From contig OX388318.1 in the NCBI GenBank assembly GCA_947579605.1, positions 868,001 to 932,000 of the forward strand: a stretch of DNA of 64,000 nucleotides, read 5' to 3'. This DNA is from Athripsodes cinereus (taxonomy: Eukaryota > Arthropoda > Insecta > Trichoptera > Leptoceridae). The translations under genes were made by a program, and so were the position numbers. Below are positions 54,075 through 64,000 of this stretch, piece by piece (the first letter of the stretch is position 1; every line of letters starts with the position of its first letter). Below the pieces are notes generated by a model that did no database searches, was not told where the DNA came from, and saw nothing but the letters and a program-made list of their open reading frames with translations.

Positions 54075-57000
54075 TTAAAGCCGTATCCCAAGTGAGGCAG
54101 GCAATGCATACGTTTGACATTTTTCAATTTGTCGTATATATTATATATGTATATTTTATAATATTCTGTTTCTTGTGTGTGTAGTGTTATTCTTCTGCGA
54201 ATTACATCAGTCTCTGTCGTATCGTTGTTGTGTTAAAATCACGTTCTGTTCTAGCGTATTCTGTCGCTTCTCATAGTCACATTGTTGTTGTTTTCTCGTG
54301 TCTACAACCACGCCGGCCCGCAGGGCCACTTCTAAGACGACCCACGACCTTGACTAATTTTGGTGGAGGTTTCTTACTTTTCTTTTCTTTTTATCCTATA
54401 TTTTTAAATTTACTTGTAAGTTTTGGTGTTGGGTTACAGGGTGGTGGATTTTTCGTATTCCTTGGCGGTGGGGGGTAAAATGTAAGATAAATGTAAGACA
54501 ATAGGTAGTACGCTTTGACGCATATGGCAGCGATGAGGCTTGCCACCCATCATGCCGCGTCAAAGTGGGTGAAGGGCACAAAGAGGAGAGCGGAATGCAG
54601 GGTGGGAGTTTTGAATGTGAGAGGAGGGATGGTGAGAAAGACGGACGAAATTTTAGAGATGATGAATGATAAGTATTTGGATGTTTTGTGTGTCTGCGAA
54701 ACGAAGAGGAAAGGGTGTGGTATTAAAGAAAGTGATGGAAGGATCGAGTTGTGGTCTGGTGTTCCTGACACACAACACGCATGTCAAGGTGTGGGTGCTT
54801 TTTTATCGGAAAGAATGAGCGAATGTATGAAAGGGTATGAATGTGTAAGTTCCAGGCTAATCTGGATCCGTTTCAAAGTGGGGATGACTAGGATCTTACT
54901 CATAGTTGGGTATGGTCCTGGGAACGATGCCATAGAGACGGAAAAGGAAGAGTTCTGGAATGGCGTGAGAAAGATTGCAGAAGATAAAAATGAAAATGAA
55001 AGATTGATCTTGGCAGGTGATTTGAATGGATGGGTGGGTGTTAGGAGGAATGAACTTGAAAGTGTTTTGGGAATGAATGGAGACAGTAGAGTGAACGATA
55101 ATGGCAAACGAATAATTGATGTGTGCTTGGAGATGGATCTCTTTGTGGCGAATACCTTTTTCGCCCACAAGGAGATCCACATGTATACCTGGGAGAGAGG
55201 GAATGAAAGATCGATGATTGACCTCGTGTGTGTGGACTCTCGTCTCAGGAAGGCGACCACGGATACTAGAGTGTATCGAGGCGCTGAGCTGGAGACGGAT
55301 CATTTTCTTGTCGTCTCAAGAATAAATCTATTCTCCGGTTGGCGTTCGAGAACACAAAAGTCCACGCCAGCTATGAGATTGAGAGTCGAAAAACTGAAAG
55401 ATGAGAGTGTAAAGAATGAATATGTAAAAACTGTGAATGAGAAGCTGAGTACGAACGAAAAGAATGATCTAACGATGAATGAAAGGTGGGATGTCTTAAA
55501 AAGTGTGCTTGTAGGAAGTGCAAAAGAAACATGTGGTGAAGCTAAAGTTGGACGTAAGAAAGGCGATGCATGGTGGGATAATGATGTGAAAGAAGCTGTA
55601 GATAAGAAGAAGAATGCTTGGAAAGACTTACTGAATGTGAAACAGTGTGACACATGTGAAAAAGAGCGAAAGAAAGAAGTTTACAAGACATGCAAGAAGG
55701 AAGTGCGTGAAGTTGTGAAAATGAAGAAAAAAATGCTTGAAGATGAAGAATGTAAGAAATTGTCTACGTATGCGAGTGAAAATATGAAGATTTTTTGGAA
55801 GGAAGTGAAACGAAAGAGGACGGGTTCAAGTGTGAACAGTATGAAAGGGATAAAAGACAAGGATGGATGTGTGTTAGTGAATGATGAATGTGTGCTACAG
55901 AGATGGAAGGAATATTTCGAAGATCTGTTTGAATGTGATGGTACAAATGCAAATGAGTATGACGACAGTGAAAGCAGTGTGAATGAAAACGATATGATAG
56001 ACATGAATGAGATTTTGAATGCATTAAAAAAAGCGAAGTGCGGTAAAGCTGTAGGGTATGATTGTGTTGCCGTTGAGCTCATCAAGTCTGGTGGACCGGG
56101 GGCTCTCGCGTGGTGTTTGGAGCTTTTCAACGATTGTTGGAGAGAAGGTGTTACACCAGAGGATTGGAAGAGGGCTATCATCTGCCCCCTGTACAAAGGG
56201 AAAGGCTCTAGGCTTGAATGCGGGAGTTATCGGGCTATTAGCTTGCTGAGCTCAATAGGGAAACTGTATGGTAGAATTTTGATTGAGAGAGTACGAAAGA
56301 TAACTGAGTGTAAGATATGGGATGCGCAAGGAGCTTTTTTGAATGGCAGAGGGTGCACCGATCAGATCTTCTCCCTGCGAATGGTTATAGAGAAGTTTCT
56401 GGGTAAACACCAGAGGCTTTTTTGTGCGTTCGTGGATCTGGAGAAAGCATATGATCGAGTGGACCGGGAAAGGTTGTGGCGCGTGTTGTCGGAGTATGGG
56501 GTGAGCAGCCGGTTGATCCGCGCAATATCTTCACTTTACGTGGGAAGCTCCGCTTGCGTGAGGGTAAATAACACTCTCTCGGAGTGGTTTGTCCTCACCA
56601 AAGGAGTGAAGCAAGGTTGTGTCATGTCTCCGTGGCTGTTCAACCTATTCTTCGACTACTGTATGCGACCTGTGAAAGAGATGGATGTTGGTGTCGAGCT
56701 GAATGGGTTTCGGGTGAATGCATTGATGTACGCAGATGATTTGGTGTTAATGACTGAGAGTGAAAGGGACTTACAAGAGATTGTTACGTGTGTGTATGAT
56801 AGTTGCAATTTGAATGGTTTGAAAATGAACGTTATGAAGACGAAAGTTCTTGTTTTTGAAAGAGAGAATGAAAAAACGATTTGCGAGATTAAAGTTGGTG
56901 ACGAATGTTTGGAGCAAGTAAGTGAGTATGTATATTTGGGAAGTATGTTTACGAGGGATGGAAGATGCGATAGGGACATTGAAAGAAGGAAAGTGGCCGG

Positions 57001-57597
57001 TGCTAGAGTAAACGGTGCACTTCGACCCATTGTCAGCAATGACAATGTGTCGAACATGGCTAAAATGCTGGTGCACAATACCATTCTGGTACCGTCACTT
57101 ACGTATGCAAGCGAGACATGGACGTGGTTGAAGAAGGACGAAAGTGGAATAAATGCAGTAGAGATGCGATCGTTGAGAAGAATGGTTGGTAAAACGCTGC
57201 GTGATAGAGTGAAGAATGAGGATATTAGAAGAATGAGCGGATGCAAGAAGACTGTTGTGGACAGAATGCGTGTAAATAAATTGAGATGGTTTGGTCATGT
57301 GGAACGAATGAAAGAGGAAAGAATGACAAAGAGGATATACTTATCTGAAAGAAAGGGTGTGAGGAAACGCGGGCGTCCGAGAACCACGTGGCTTGATCAC
57401 GTGGATCAAATTCTCAAGGACGGCCGCGTGTTGAGTAAGAGGAACCGACGTGCGTGTATGAGGAACTGTATGAATGTGGAGGAAGCGAAGGAAGTGTGTA
57501 AAGATAGATCTGTTTGGCGTTCCGTTCTCTCTGCCTACCCCACTTAGGACACGGCGTGAGGGTATAGTATAGTATAGTATAGTATATTTTATAATAG
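54075..57597 (+). mobile_element. Full-length RTE-type LINE with (TATAG)n tail
   Basis: A leader of about 450 bp (rising GC, GTCGTATCGTTGTTGTG near 54217) precedes one large ORF (54524-57547). The 3' untranslated region is only about 15 bp and ends in (TATAG)n at 57565-57590. One ORF, a short 3' UTR and a microsatellite tail are characteristic of RTE elements. The 5' limit is approximate. Confidence 0.8.
54524..57547 (+). CDS. RTE-type LINE pol: AP endonuclease and reverse transcriptase
   Basis: The preferred start is ATG 54524 (MAAMRLATHHAASKWVKGTK). Endonuclease: CRVGVLNVRGGMV, LCVCETKRKG, VGYGPGND, LILAGDLNGWVG, SMIDLVCVDSRL and ETDHFLVVSR. The linker is basic. Reverse transcriptase: AIICPLYKGKGSRLECGSYR, GRGCTDQIFSLRMV, FVDLEKAYDRVDRERLW, GVKQGCVMSPWLFNLFFDY and the catalytic LMYADDLVLM (about 56728). 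The C-terminal box is KLRWFGHVERMKEERMTKRI..GRPRTTWLDH. All 1008 codons are open, so this copy could be active. Two truncated relatives sit at 47.4 and 60.9 kb. GC content is clearly higher than in the flanks. Long minus-strand frames here are shadows. Confidence 0.92.
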   Translation: MAAMRLATHHAASKWVKGTKRRAECRVGVLNVRGGMVRKTDEILEMMNDKYLDVLCVCETKRKGCGIKESDGRIELWSGVPDTQHACQGVGAFLSERMSECMKGYECVSSRLIWIRFKVGMTRILLIVGYGPGNDAIETEKEEFWNGVRKIAEDKNENERLILAGDLNGWVGVRRNELESVLGMNGDSRVNDNGKRIIDVCLEMDLFVANTFFAHKEIHMYTWERGNERSMIDLVCVDSRLRKATTDTRVYRGAELETDHFLVVSRINLFSGWRSRTQKSTPAMRLRVEKLKDESVKNEYVKTVNEKLSTNEKNDLTMNERWDVLKSVLVGSAKETCGEAKVGRKKGDAWWDNDVKEAVDKKKNAWKDLLNVKQCDTCEKERKKEVYKTCKKEVREVVKMKKKMLEDEECKKLSTYASENMKIFWKEVKRKRTGSSVNSMKGIKDKDGCVLVNDECVLQRWKEYFEDLFECDGTNANEYDDSESSVNENDMIDMNEILNALKKAKCGKAVGYDCVAVELIKSGGPGALAWCLELFNDCWREGVTPEDWKRAIICPLYKGKGSRLECGSYRAISLLSSIGKLYGRILIERVRKITECKIWDAQGAFLNGRGCTDQIFSLRMVIEKFLGKHQRLFCAFVDLEKAYDRVDRERLWRVLSEYGVSSRLIRAISSLYVGSSACVRVNNTLSEWFVLTKGVKQGCVMSPWLFNLFFDYCMRPVKEMDVGVELNGFRVNALMYADDLVLMTESERDLQEIVTCVYDSCNLNGLKMNVMKTKVLVFERENEKTICEIKVGDECLEQVSEYVYLGSMFTRDGRCDRDIERRKVAGARVNGALRPIVSNDNVSNMAKMLVHNTILVPSLTYASETWTWLKKDESGINAVEMRSLRRMVGKTLRDRVKNEDIRRMSGCKKTVVDRMRVNKLRWFGHVERMKEERMTKRIYLSERKGVRKRGRPRTTWLDHVDQILKDGRVLSKRNRRACMRNCMNVEEAKEVCKDRSVWRSVLSAYPT

Positions 57598-57599
57598 TT

Positions 57600-58250
57600 C
57601 CATGAATTTAATTATTTTTATTCGGTTATGGCATTCCACCCTACACGAGTAATATTTGATTTCAAAAGATTATTTTAAATGAAAATAAGCAAATGTAAAA
57701 TAAAATCAATGACCTATTTATTCTCTATTATAGTTTGTAGTATAAAGGTTTTAAATAATGTGACGAAAAGTTCATTGTATCTGGCAATATTTTTTTCGCC
57801 CAGAAGAAACGTCAACAGCGGAATAATTTGCCGTTCGTTTTCTGCGCGGGTTTCCTCTCGCCGTGAAATTATCTGGTTCGTGATAATACCTTGTATTGAC
57901 ATTGTGTATTATAATATCGTAGCGTTTATATATTCGAATAGCTGTAAATAAATAGTAATGCTGTTTAGCATCAGTTATTGAAATTGTATAGCTTGTGTTA
58001 GGTCGTGTGCGTAGTTATGTTTTGTTATGCGACTCGATATTTTCAATTGAATAATCCCGTCTTATAATAATGTGTAACAACATTTCGCGGCATATAAATT
58101 TTTATAATTAAACGAAAATCGTTTAGTGAACACGCGATAAATTGTGTGACGAATTTCACATGTAAAATATATGTTCAACTGTGTAATTATTAATGAAATA
58201 CGTGTGTTTTTAATTAATAATATTGACAAGTGTTTTTATATTGATTCAAT
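57600..58250. promoter_or_regulatory. AMFR upstream region
   Basis: The 290 bp before the AMFR start codon are likely 5' untranslated region and promoter (CG-containing TTCGTTTTCTGCGCGGGTTT near 57835). No other gene is supported. Confidence 0.35.
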
Positions 58251-58526
58251 ATGCCTGTGTCAGTTTTGGACAGGGTGCCTTTACCAAATTTAAGAGATTA
58301 TTCCGCTGTGAGTGTATTATTAATGTCAATATCTGTTTACCATGCGTTTCAAGTGACCAGCGATCCTAATTGGAGAAGTAAAAATGCAACAATCACAGCT
58401 GGAGAAGAAAGAACAGAGTACCAAAGGGATCTTCCCAACATTATCTTTGGGAATGTTACCAAATCTGCTGGAAATTCAACGTCAGATATGGTCAGCTATA
58501 TGCTCCAAGACACTCTTTGTGTATGG
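58251..58526 (+). CDS. AMFR: AMFR/gp78 ER-membrane E3 ubiquitin ligase, exon 1
   Basis: 92 codons start MPVSVLDRVPLPNLRDYSAV and include a first membrane helix (SVLLMSISVYHAFQV) and DMVSYMLQDTLCVW. They end at the donor TGG|GTACGT (58527). The pattern matches the N-terminus of AMFR (gp78), which begins MPLLFLERFPWPSLRTYTGL and has DVAQYLLSDSLFVWV at the corresponding place. AMFR ubiquitinates ER-associated degradation substrates. Only this exon is in view; the multi-spanning, RING and CUE exons were not found before 64000. The extra 13 codons of open frame past the donor are intron. Confidence 0.8.
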
Positions 58527-59150
58527 GTACGTCTCAGATTATTAAAATATAACAATGATTTTTAATAATTTTTCTACTATTGATTTTTATGACTTAACAG
58601 CTGTGTTTTCTCATAATGAAAATACATATTTACACTTGACTAATTGAGACATGTCTAAAATTTATCCCTGCTTTGTGATAAACCTTGCTTGCAAAATAAT
58701 GTATTATCCCTGGTTAAATGAAAACTTTAATCACAGAATTTTATTTTTCGGAATTTATTTATCAGAGGTACCTACATCAAGACTAATCTTCATTATTTTT
58801 ATGTAGATATGTAGTATTTCACCAGAGGAATAATACTCCCCAAGTAGCTATGTTGATTTTGAAGCACAAAATTAATTATTTACATTTTTCCTAAGCATCT
58901 GACACATCACAAGTAAACTAAGTACTAACTATCGGATACCATGTTGATATTTTCATGGAGAGAAATGGTTGTGTGAAAAAATATGTTTTCTGCTCATGAA
59001 ATCAACCAAATTTCTACAGATTATCATTTCCCTAGTACTATATAATATTAATAACATAATTCATATTCCTATTTGACCATGATGGACCTATTATAAATAT
59101 TTACCTTTTTTTACCCAAAATGCAATATAAACATTTAAAAGAGATATAAA
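58527..59150. other. AMFR intron, AT-rich
   Basis: No gene or clear repeat. Confidence 0.4.
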
Positions 59151-59156
59151 TTACAA

Positions 59157-59395
59157 TGGCATCACGGCATATCCCAAGAGAGTGGTTGCCAGCAGACCAG
59201 TGGCATGTAATAAACATGCAAGCTGCACCTCCGTACCAACAAAAAAAAAAGACAATCAGGATGTGTGATAAACCTCTGAATTTAAGATATAAAATGTCTT
59301 TTATTATTTTTCAAACACTTACCATTTACATTAGGTACAATCAAAAACATTGGGAAATGAGTTGGAGACCAATTATTTGTGGGGTGTAAATGTAA
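59157..59395 (+). repeat. Dispersed repeat family C, copy 2
   Basis: Starts GGCATCACGGCATATCCCAA and GGTTGCCAGCAGACCAGTGG, ending GTTGGAGACCAATTATTTGTGG. Aligns along its length with 43795-44060 apart from small gaps. Confidence 0.65.
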
Positions 59396-59464
59396 GTTGA
59401 CAATAATTACAAGTTATTAATTGTGTCGGTGCACACGTAGTAGAATTCCATAATTATGTAATTG

Positions 59465-59593
59465 AAACAAGTGTTTCTTTCTACTATAAATTATTGATCA
59501 CGAGAGAGATGTCTTTCAATTGATAATGACCTGATAAGTGGAAAGACGTCTCTCTCGTGATCAACAATTTAAAGTAGAAAGAAACACTTGTTT
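59465..59593. repeat. Fold-back element with 53-bp arms
   Basis: Arms 59465-59517 and 59541-59593 (AAACAAGTGTTTCTTTCTAC and, inside, TGATCACGAGAGAGA) are inverted copies with few mismatches around a 23-base loop. No coding sequence. Confidence 0.85.
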
Positions 59594-59599
59594 TATTTT

Positions 59600-60885
59600 A
59601 TCTAACAATCATAAAGTATAATAAATTTTATTCACAATTTTACTCCCCGTTTACAGGAGTGAGGTGTCACTTAATTAGGCCTAACAGTTGTATAGCAATC
59701 ATTCCTTGTTTGTGAATAATATGGTAACTTTGTGTTTGGCAATATTATATTAATATACACCACTTGCTGACTTCATCAAACATAATTGGGAAAAGTTTGT
59801 ACTGTGCAGTCATATTAATATTTTATATCATATTTCAATTTATGAAACTATTTCATTCAATGTTATGAATTACAAGCATTTTAGAAACCAACTGTTTATA
59901 ATATTGTATTTATATATCGTTAAATTGAATAACATTAGTACCATGCATTCGCATACATGTTTGTTTTTTTCTTTCTTATCAGTTAATTAAAAATAAAATG
60001 CTCACCGCAAGTACACAATCACTCGTTTCACAATCTATAATTTTCTTTTATTATACGTGGCTATATAGATTGGGTATTTTGAGTTGTTTGGAAGAGATTT
60101 TCAATCAATAATAAATTCAAATCGTTTACAGTTTTTTCAGATGTAAAGAATGTCGTATACTTCAGCATTAGTAGGAAAGAGACCATTATCATATTAGAAT
60201 CAGCTTGTTTATCCTCTATTTTTACTCTATACAATGTACAATCAATGAAAAAGTAAGACTCCTAAGAGTCAAACAGCATAATATTATTGTTGTTAATGTT
60301 GTAACACAACAATTGAGAAAAATTGTATAGCGTAGCTATTATATATACAGTTATTCAAACGAGTGGATGGTCTTGAGAAGAATATAATAGAATACATTTA
60401 CAATTTGTATTATGTCAATATTGTAGTATCAGACATTATTGTTGACATATTTTTTTATCCAGTAACATGATTAGATTCAATGGATTAGAGCCGGTATTGA
60501 GGGCAATGATTTCCTTGATTGTTGTTTGGGTAATAAAATTCAATTGTTCGTTTTTTTAATGCCATACATGTAAGTAAGTATAATACCTATTTTACTATGG
60601 ATGATACAATTTATAATCAAATATTATAAGTATATTTATTGAAATAATATTAAACATTTTAAATACATCACACAATGTTTTATAATTAGTTTTTTTACCA
60701 TCAATTTTTACTCACAATGTACAATCAATGAATAAGTGAGGCTCCTATAAGTTTTTACATGATATTTCATCTCAGTAATTATATTATTTAAAATTGTATC
60801 ATTTACTTAGTAAAATAAATAATAGAACACATTGAGTAATAATTATGATTATGTATATTTTATAAAGTAAAATATGTGAAAATTT
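59600..60885. other. AT-rich intron-like stretch
   Basis: No genes. A 40-bp phrase occurs twice: TTTTTACTCTATACAATGTA at 60219 and TTTTTACTCACAATGTACAA at 60703, each followed by CAATGAA.AAGT.AG.CTCCTA. This suggests an old duplication of about 480 bp spacing. Confidence 0.4.
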
Positions 60886-60889
60886 TTCA

Positions 60890-61822
60890 AGGGGTAATTG
60901 TTCGTCCATTGAAAGAAATGAATGTAGGTGTTGATATGAATGGGATGAATGTAAGAGCGTTAATGTTTGCCGATGATTTGGTATTGATGGCTGAAAGTGA
61001 AAGTGATCTACAGCGAATGATGACGTGTGTGTATGAAAATTGTGCGATTAATGGATTGAGAATGAATGCAAAAAAGACAAAAATTATGGTGTTTGAAAGA
61101 GGAAGTGAGAGAACAGTATGCCAGGTGATGATTGACAACGAAGTGTTAGAGCAAGTTGACGAATGTGTGTACTTAGGTAGCTTGTTCACGAGAGATGGGA
61201 AGTGTGAAAGCGATATTGAAAGGAGAAAAGTTGCTGGCAATAAGGTAAATGGTGCAATCCGACCAATAATTGCAAATAGAAACATATCTACCACAGCTAA
61301 AAGGTTGGTGCACTCTGCTATCTTAGTGCCAACACTTATGTATGCAAGTGAGACGTGGACATGGTTAAAGAAGGATGAAAGTGGCATAAATGCAGTAGAA
61401 ATGAGATCGTTGAGAAGGATGTGTGGTAAAAGTCTGAGAGATCGTGTGCGTAACATTGATATACGAAAGGAATGTGGAATGAAAGTTGGTGTAATAACAA
61501 GGATGAATGTAAATAAGTTAAGATGGTTTGGGCACGTGGAAAGAATGAATGAGGACAGAATGACTAAGAAGATATATTTGTCTGAGAGGAATGGTGCTCG
61601 GAGACGTGGACGTCCGAGGATTAAATGGCAAGATCATTTAAATCAAATCCTACAGGACGGTCACGTGTTGAGCACATTGAACAGGAGAGCATGCATGAGG
61701 AATTGTATGACAGTGACGGAAGCGAAAGATGTATGCAAAGATAGAAGGAAGTGGCGCTCGATCCTTTCTGCCTACCCCGCGAGGGAAGCGGCGTGATGGT
61801 ATGTATGTATGTATGTATGTAA
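60890..61822 (+). pseudogene. RTE-type LINE, 5'-truncated, RT end and C-terminus
   Basis: The open frame (to 61796) covers RPLKEMNVGVDMNG, the catalytic LMFADDLVLM (about 60961), SETWTWLKKDESGINAVEMR and GARRRGRPRIKWQDH. It ends in (TATG)n at 61799-61820. It is the same subfamily as 47440-47896 and a sister of the full element at 54.1-57.6 kb (whose tail is TATAG). It lacks the endonuclease, so it is dead on arrival although its frame has no stops. Confidence 0.85.
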
Positions 61823-62596
61823 TTGTTTAACTACACTTTAATTACACAAGAATTTTGATTATTATTGCTGACAACATTAATTATAGAGATTTTATAATAA
61901 TTGTTAAACACTTAAAATAATTATGTGGCCATGTTTTGAGAATGTCCAATGATGTCGATCAAAAAGTGCATTGCCCTTTCATTAGTCAGGGTTTCGACGG
62001 CGCTGACGTTCCTCTTTCATAGTATACCGTTCTTATGACAACGACATCAGAGCGCTAGGAATTTCGTCTGTAGAGGCGACTCAATTAGCACAGAGACGCT
62101 TTGAATGGAGTAGGCTGGTTTCTGCCCTATCGTTAAAGGACAAATAGAGATGCAAGGATAGAAACATCAAATTTATGTTTGAGTTTGGTGTTGTTTTAAG
62201 CATTGTTGCACTACACCACTCGATCCTAGTTTGGAGAGTTTAGATTTTTTTAGAAATCAATATCGACTGTGCTCAGGACAAAGGCATTAAACCACAATTT
62301 AGGCAAAAGTCGTTTTCTGTTTTTTTTTGCTTATAACTTGATAGTTCCTGAATATTTTCTCTTCAATTTTTATGACATAATAAAAGAACTACATTACAAT
62401 AAGATGGTAAAATAATAATGACAATAATTTTTGTCATTTTCTTTATCCCACAGTTTTTTTGCTTCTCCTATGAAATTTTACCGATGTGGTTTAAACCCTT
62501 TGTCCTGATCACAGTCGATATTAATTTCTCGAACATTCTTATTGTAAGTCACATTTCACAAGTTACACATCACAAGACGTATAATATACTTTATCA
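61823..62596. other. Non-coding stretch with a LINE-like scrap
   Basis: A 36-codon phrase (62043-62148: DIRALGISSVEATQLAQRRF, EWSRLVSALSLKDK) looks like the C-terminus of a LINE pol but is too short to class. No other feature. Confidence 0.3.
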
Positions 62597-63353
62597 CGAG
62601 CGTATCCAGAGGAGGGGACAGGCTGTCCCCTCATGATCTCGAAAATAGTATGAAAGTAGGTAAAATTAGCTAGGGAAGCTACCTACCCCTCCATAAATCA
62701 GATTAAATGTAAGGTGGTTCTAAAATTCTCTAATACAAAATTAGGAGATCGTGAAACATTTCAAAGTAATCATATTACGACGGAGGTTGAAAAAATTGCG
62801 TGTATACCATATCGATTAACTAAATCGTGATAATTGCAAAGATATACTAGATCAGTAATTCAAAGAAAAAATCGGTCATACAGCCAATCAAATTTTGCAC
62901 CCAGTTTTAAACTGACGTTAGATGTAAGACAATTGTTAGTGCTTGAAGGTCGTCGATGTTGGAACACAAAAATTCCACAAAAATGTACCGCGCTGCAAGT
63001 CTAGAATGTCTATGGATAACTGAGTCAAAAGGAGGAGAAGTGAACTTTATATAAAAATAACTCTTAAGGTTTGTACATTCACAGAGTAAAAATTCATACT
63101 GATGATATTCTACTTTAATTACAACACAGTAACCTTTTCACTTAGATTTATTTAAAATCTCGAGCGCTTTCGTCAATGTTGATATATTGACATTTTCAAG
63201 AGAACTCTTGAATGTTGTCTTGAATCTTCGATGTTCAGATGCGCACATAACTTGATAAATTCTCAAAATAGTTTCATAGGTACATTTGATAGCTGTGATA
63301 ATAAGTATTTGTATGCTGCCTCCCCCGCTAGAGAAAATCCTGATTACGCCTAT
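62597..63353. mobile_element. Possible non-autonomous DNA element
   Basis: The left end CGAGCGTATCCAGAGGAGGG and the inverted right end CATAGGCGTAATCAGGATTT, each next to a G-rich tract (GGGGACAGGC; GGGGGAGGC), form imperfect terminal repeats about 755 bp apart. The interior is non-coding. Superfamily unknown. Confidence 0.5.
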
Positions 63354-63711
63354 GAATGTATTACTATATAATATGTATCTATAAATGTTATGTTATTATT
63401 CCTAAGTGAAAGCAAACTATCTCTTTCTCTTTTTATATAGATACAGCTACGTCTATAACATGTTACATACAATATTACTAGAAAACCTAATGGAAGGTGA
63501 TTTTGCCGAATAACAGCTATCCGGCGAGAATTAGATACTGAAGCGTTTTTTTTTATCTCATAATTGTATAAATTTTTTTATATTTTCATTATTTTTTTAT
63601 ATTCATTTGACATACCTACTTATTGATTTATTTGAATTTTATACTTCGGCATTTCCTTGTGTATTAGTTATAAACATTTGTTGTACAAAATAAATACTAC
63701 TACTTTGATGC

Positions 63712-63845
63712 CATCACGGCACATCCCACAAGTGGGTTAGCCAGCAGATCAGCTGCATGTGATAAACACGCAAGCTGTCCTTTAGATGTCAAAAAAATAA
63801 GTCATTCGGGATGACTGGCAAACCACATCGCTCAATTAAAGATGC
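63712..63845 (+). repeat. Dispersed repeat family C, copy 3
   Basis: Starts CCATCACGGCACATCCCACA and GTTAGCCAGCAGATCAGCTG, then AAACCACATCGCTCAATTAA. It aligns with the first half of copies 1 and 2 and is followed directly by a fold-back. Confidence 0.65.
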
Positions 63846-63846
63846 A

Positions 63847-63961
63847 AACTGCATTTGGCGATTGACTACAAACGAACTTTTCGACAATGTACTTCCATAA
63901 CATTATTATTATGTAGGTACATTGCCGAAAAGTTAGTTTGTAGTCGACCGCCAAATGCAAT
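63847..63961. repeat. Fold-back element with 46-bp arms
   Basis: Arms 63847-63892 and 63916-63961 (GCATTTGGCGATTGACTACA and inverse, ending at GTAC) are near-perfect inverted copies around a 23-base loop rich in ATT. Confidence 0.85.
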
Positions 63962-64000
63962 TTGTCTAGTTACGGGACTGCATCTATACCGGATAATAGT

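Noticed and set aside
54230..54478. 82-codon frame before the RTE pol as an ORF1
   Set aside because: RTE elements often have no ORF1; the frame lacks motifs and is ended by a G-run; likely leader sequence.
54784..57298. Long minus-strand frames (up to 196 codons) under the RTE pol
   Set aside because: They are low-complexity Ser/Phe/Leu-rich mirror frames of a purine-rich coding strand; the plus-strand frame has clear pol motifs.

Overview
The window reads as a stretch of AT-rich nuclear DNA from an insect. A moth or butterfly is my best guess, from the frequent GTAGGTAC-type motifs, the tRNA-derived SINEs and the mix of RTE, CR1-like and Jockey LINEs, but this rests on recognition and not on a search. 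It is mostly nested transposable elements and endogenous viral fragments. A few host exons are widely spaced in the right half.

Positions 1-34,350 are a transposon and virus graveyard. A pogo/jerky-type DNA transposon (1-4013) has its transposase frame split by a 5'-truncated LINE. Next is a small hAT-type element (ends at 4254 and 11295) opened by a 6.8-kb insertion with a 13-bp target duplication. That insertion carries the 3' end of an RTE LINE, two oppositely oriented pieces of a negative-strand RNA virus polymerase (L) gene, and a full-length Jockey-type LINE (about 5182-10540) with two open frames. Then come a tandemly duplicated RTE end with a solo LTR in one copy (11542-12770), two decayed copies of an arthropod multicopy family with an SD-x-CGGQN motif (12.9-21.05 kb), and a full-length CR1-like LINE (about 14262-19485) inserted in the first copy. 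These are followed by a decayed hAT transposase with an intron (21.4-23.4 kb), a second viral L fragment fused to a Gypsy RNase H fragment (23.9-26.5 kb), a piggyBac copy at a TTAA site (26500-28338), and a mariner copy opened by a third viral L fragment (29.5-31.6 kb). Assorted LINE remnants close this half.

Positions 34,350-64,000 hold host exons among SINEs, MITEs and fold-back elements. These are a mitochondrial/PPR-like protein on the minus strand (38205-39753), a decayed THAP-domain gene (42.25-43.39 kb, minus), one exon of an eIF4G-type W2 domain (44481-44752, minus), the first exon of KRR1 (45816-46019, plus) and the first exon of AMFR/gp78 (58251-58526, plus). One full-length RTE LINE with an intact 1008-codon frame (54524-57547) and two 5'-truncated relatives (47.4 and 60.9 kb) are also here.

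The most interesting signal is the three viral L-gene fragments in 27 kb, from at least two virus lineages. Each sits in a different retro-integration context: an RTE 3' end plus target duplication, an A-tract plus target duplication, and a fusion to LTR-retrotransposon pol. The locus records several independent captures of viral RNA by resident reverse transcriptases and is a plausible piRNA-cluster-like trap. No single cooperating multi-gene system is visible; most coding regions are self-contained mobile elements.
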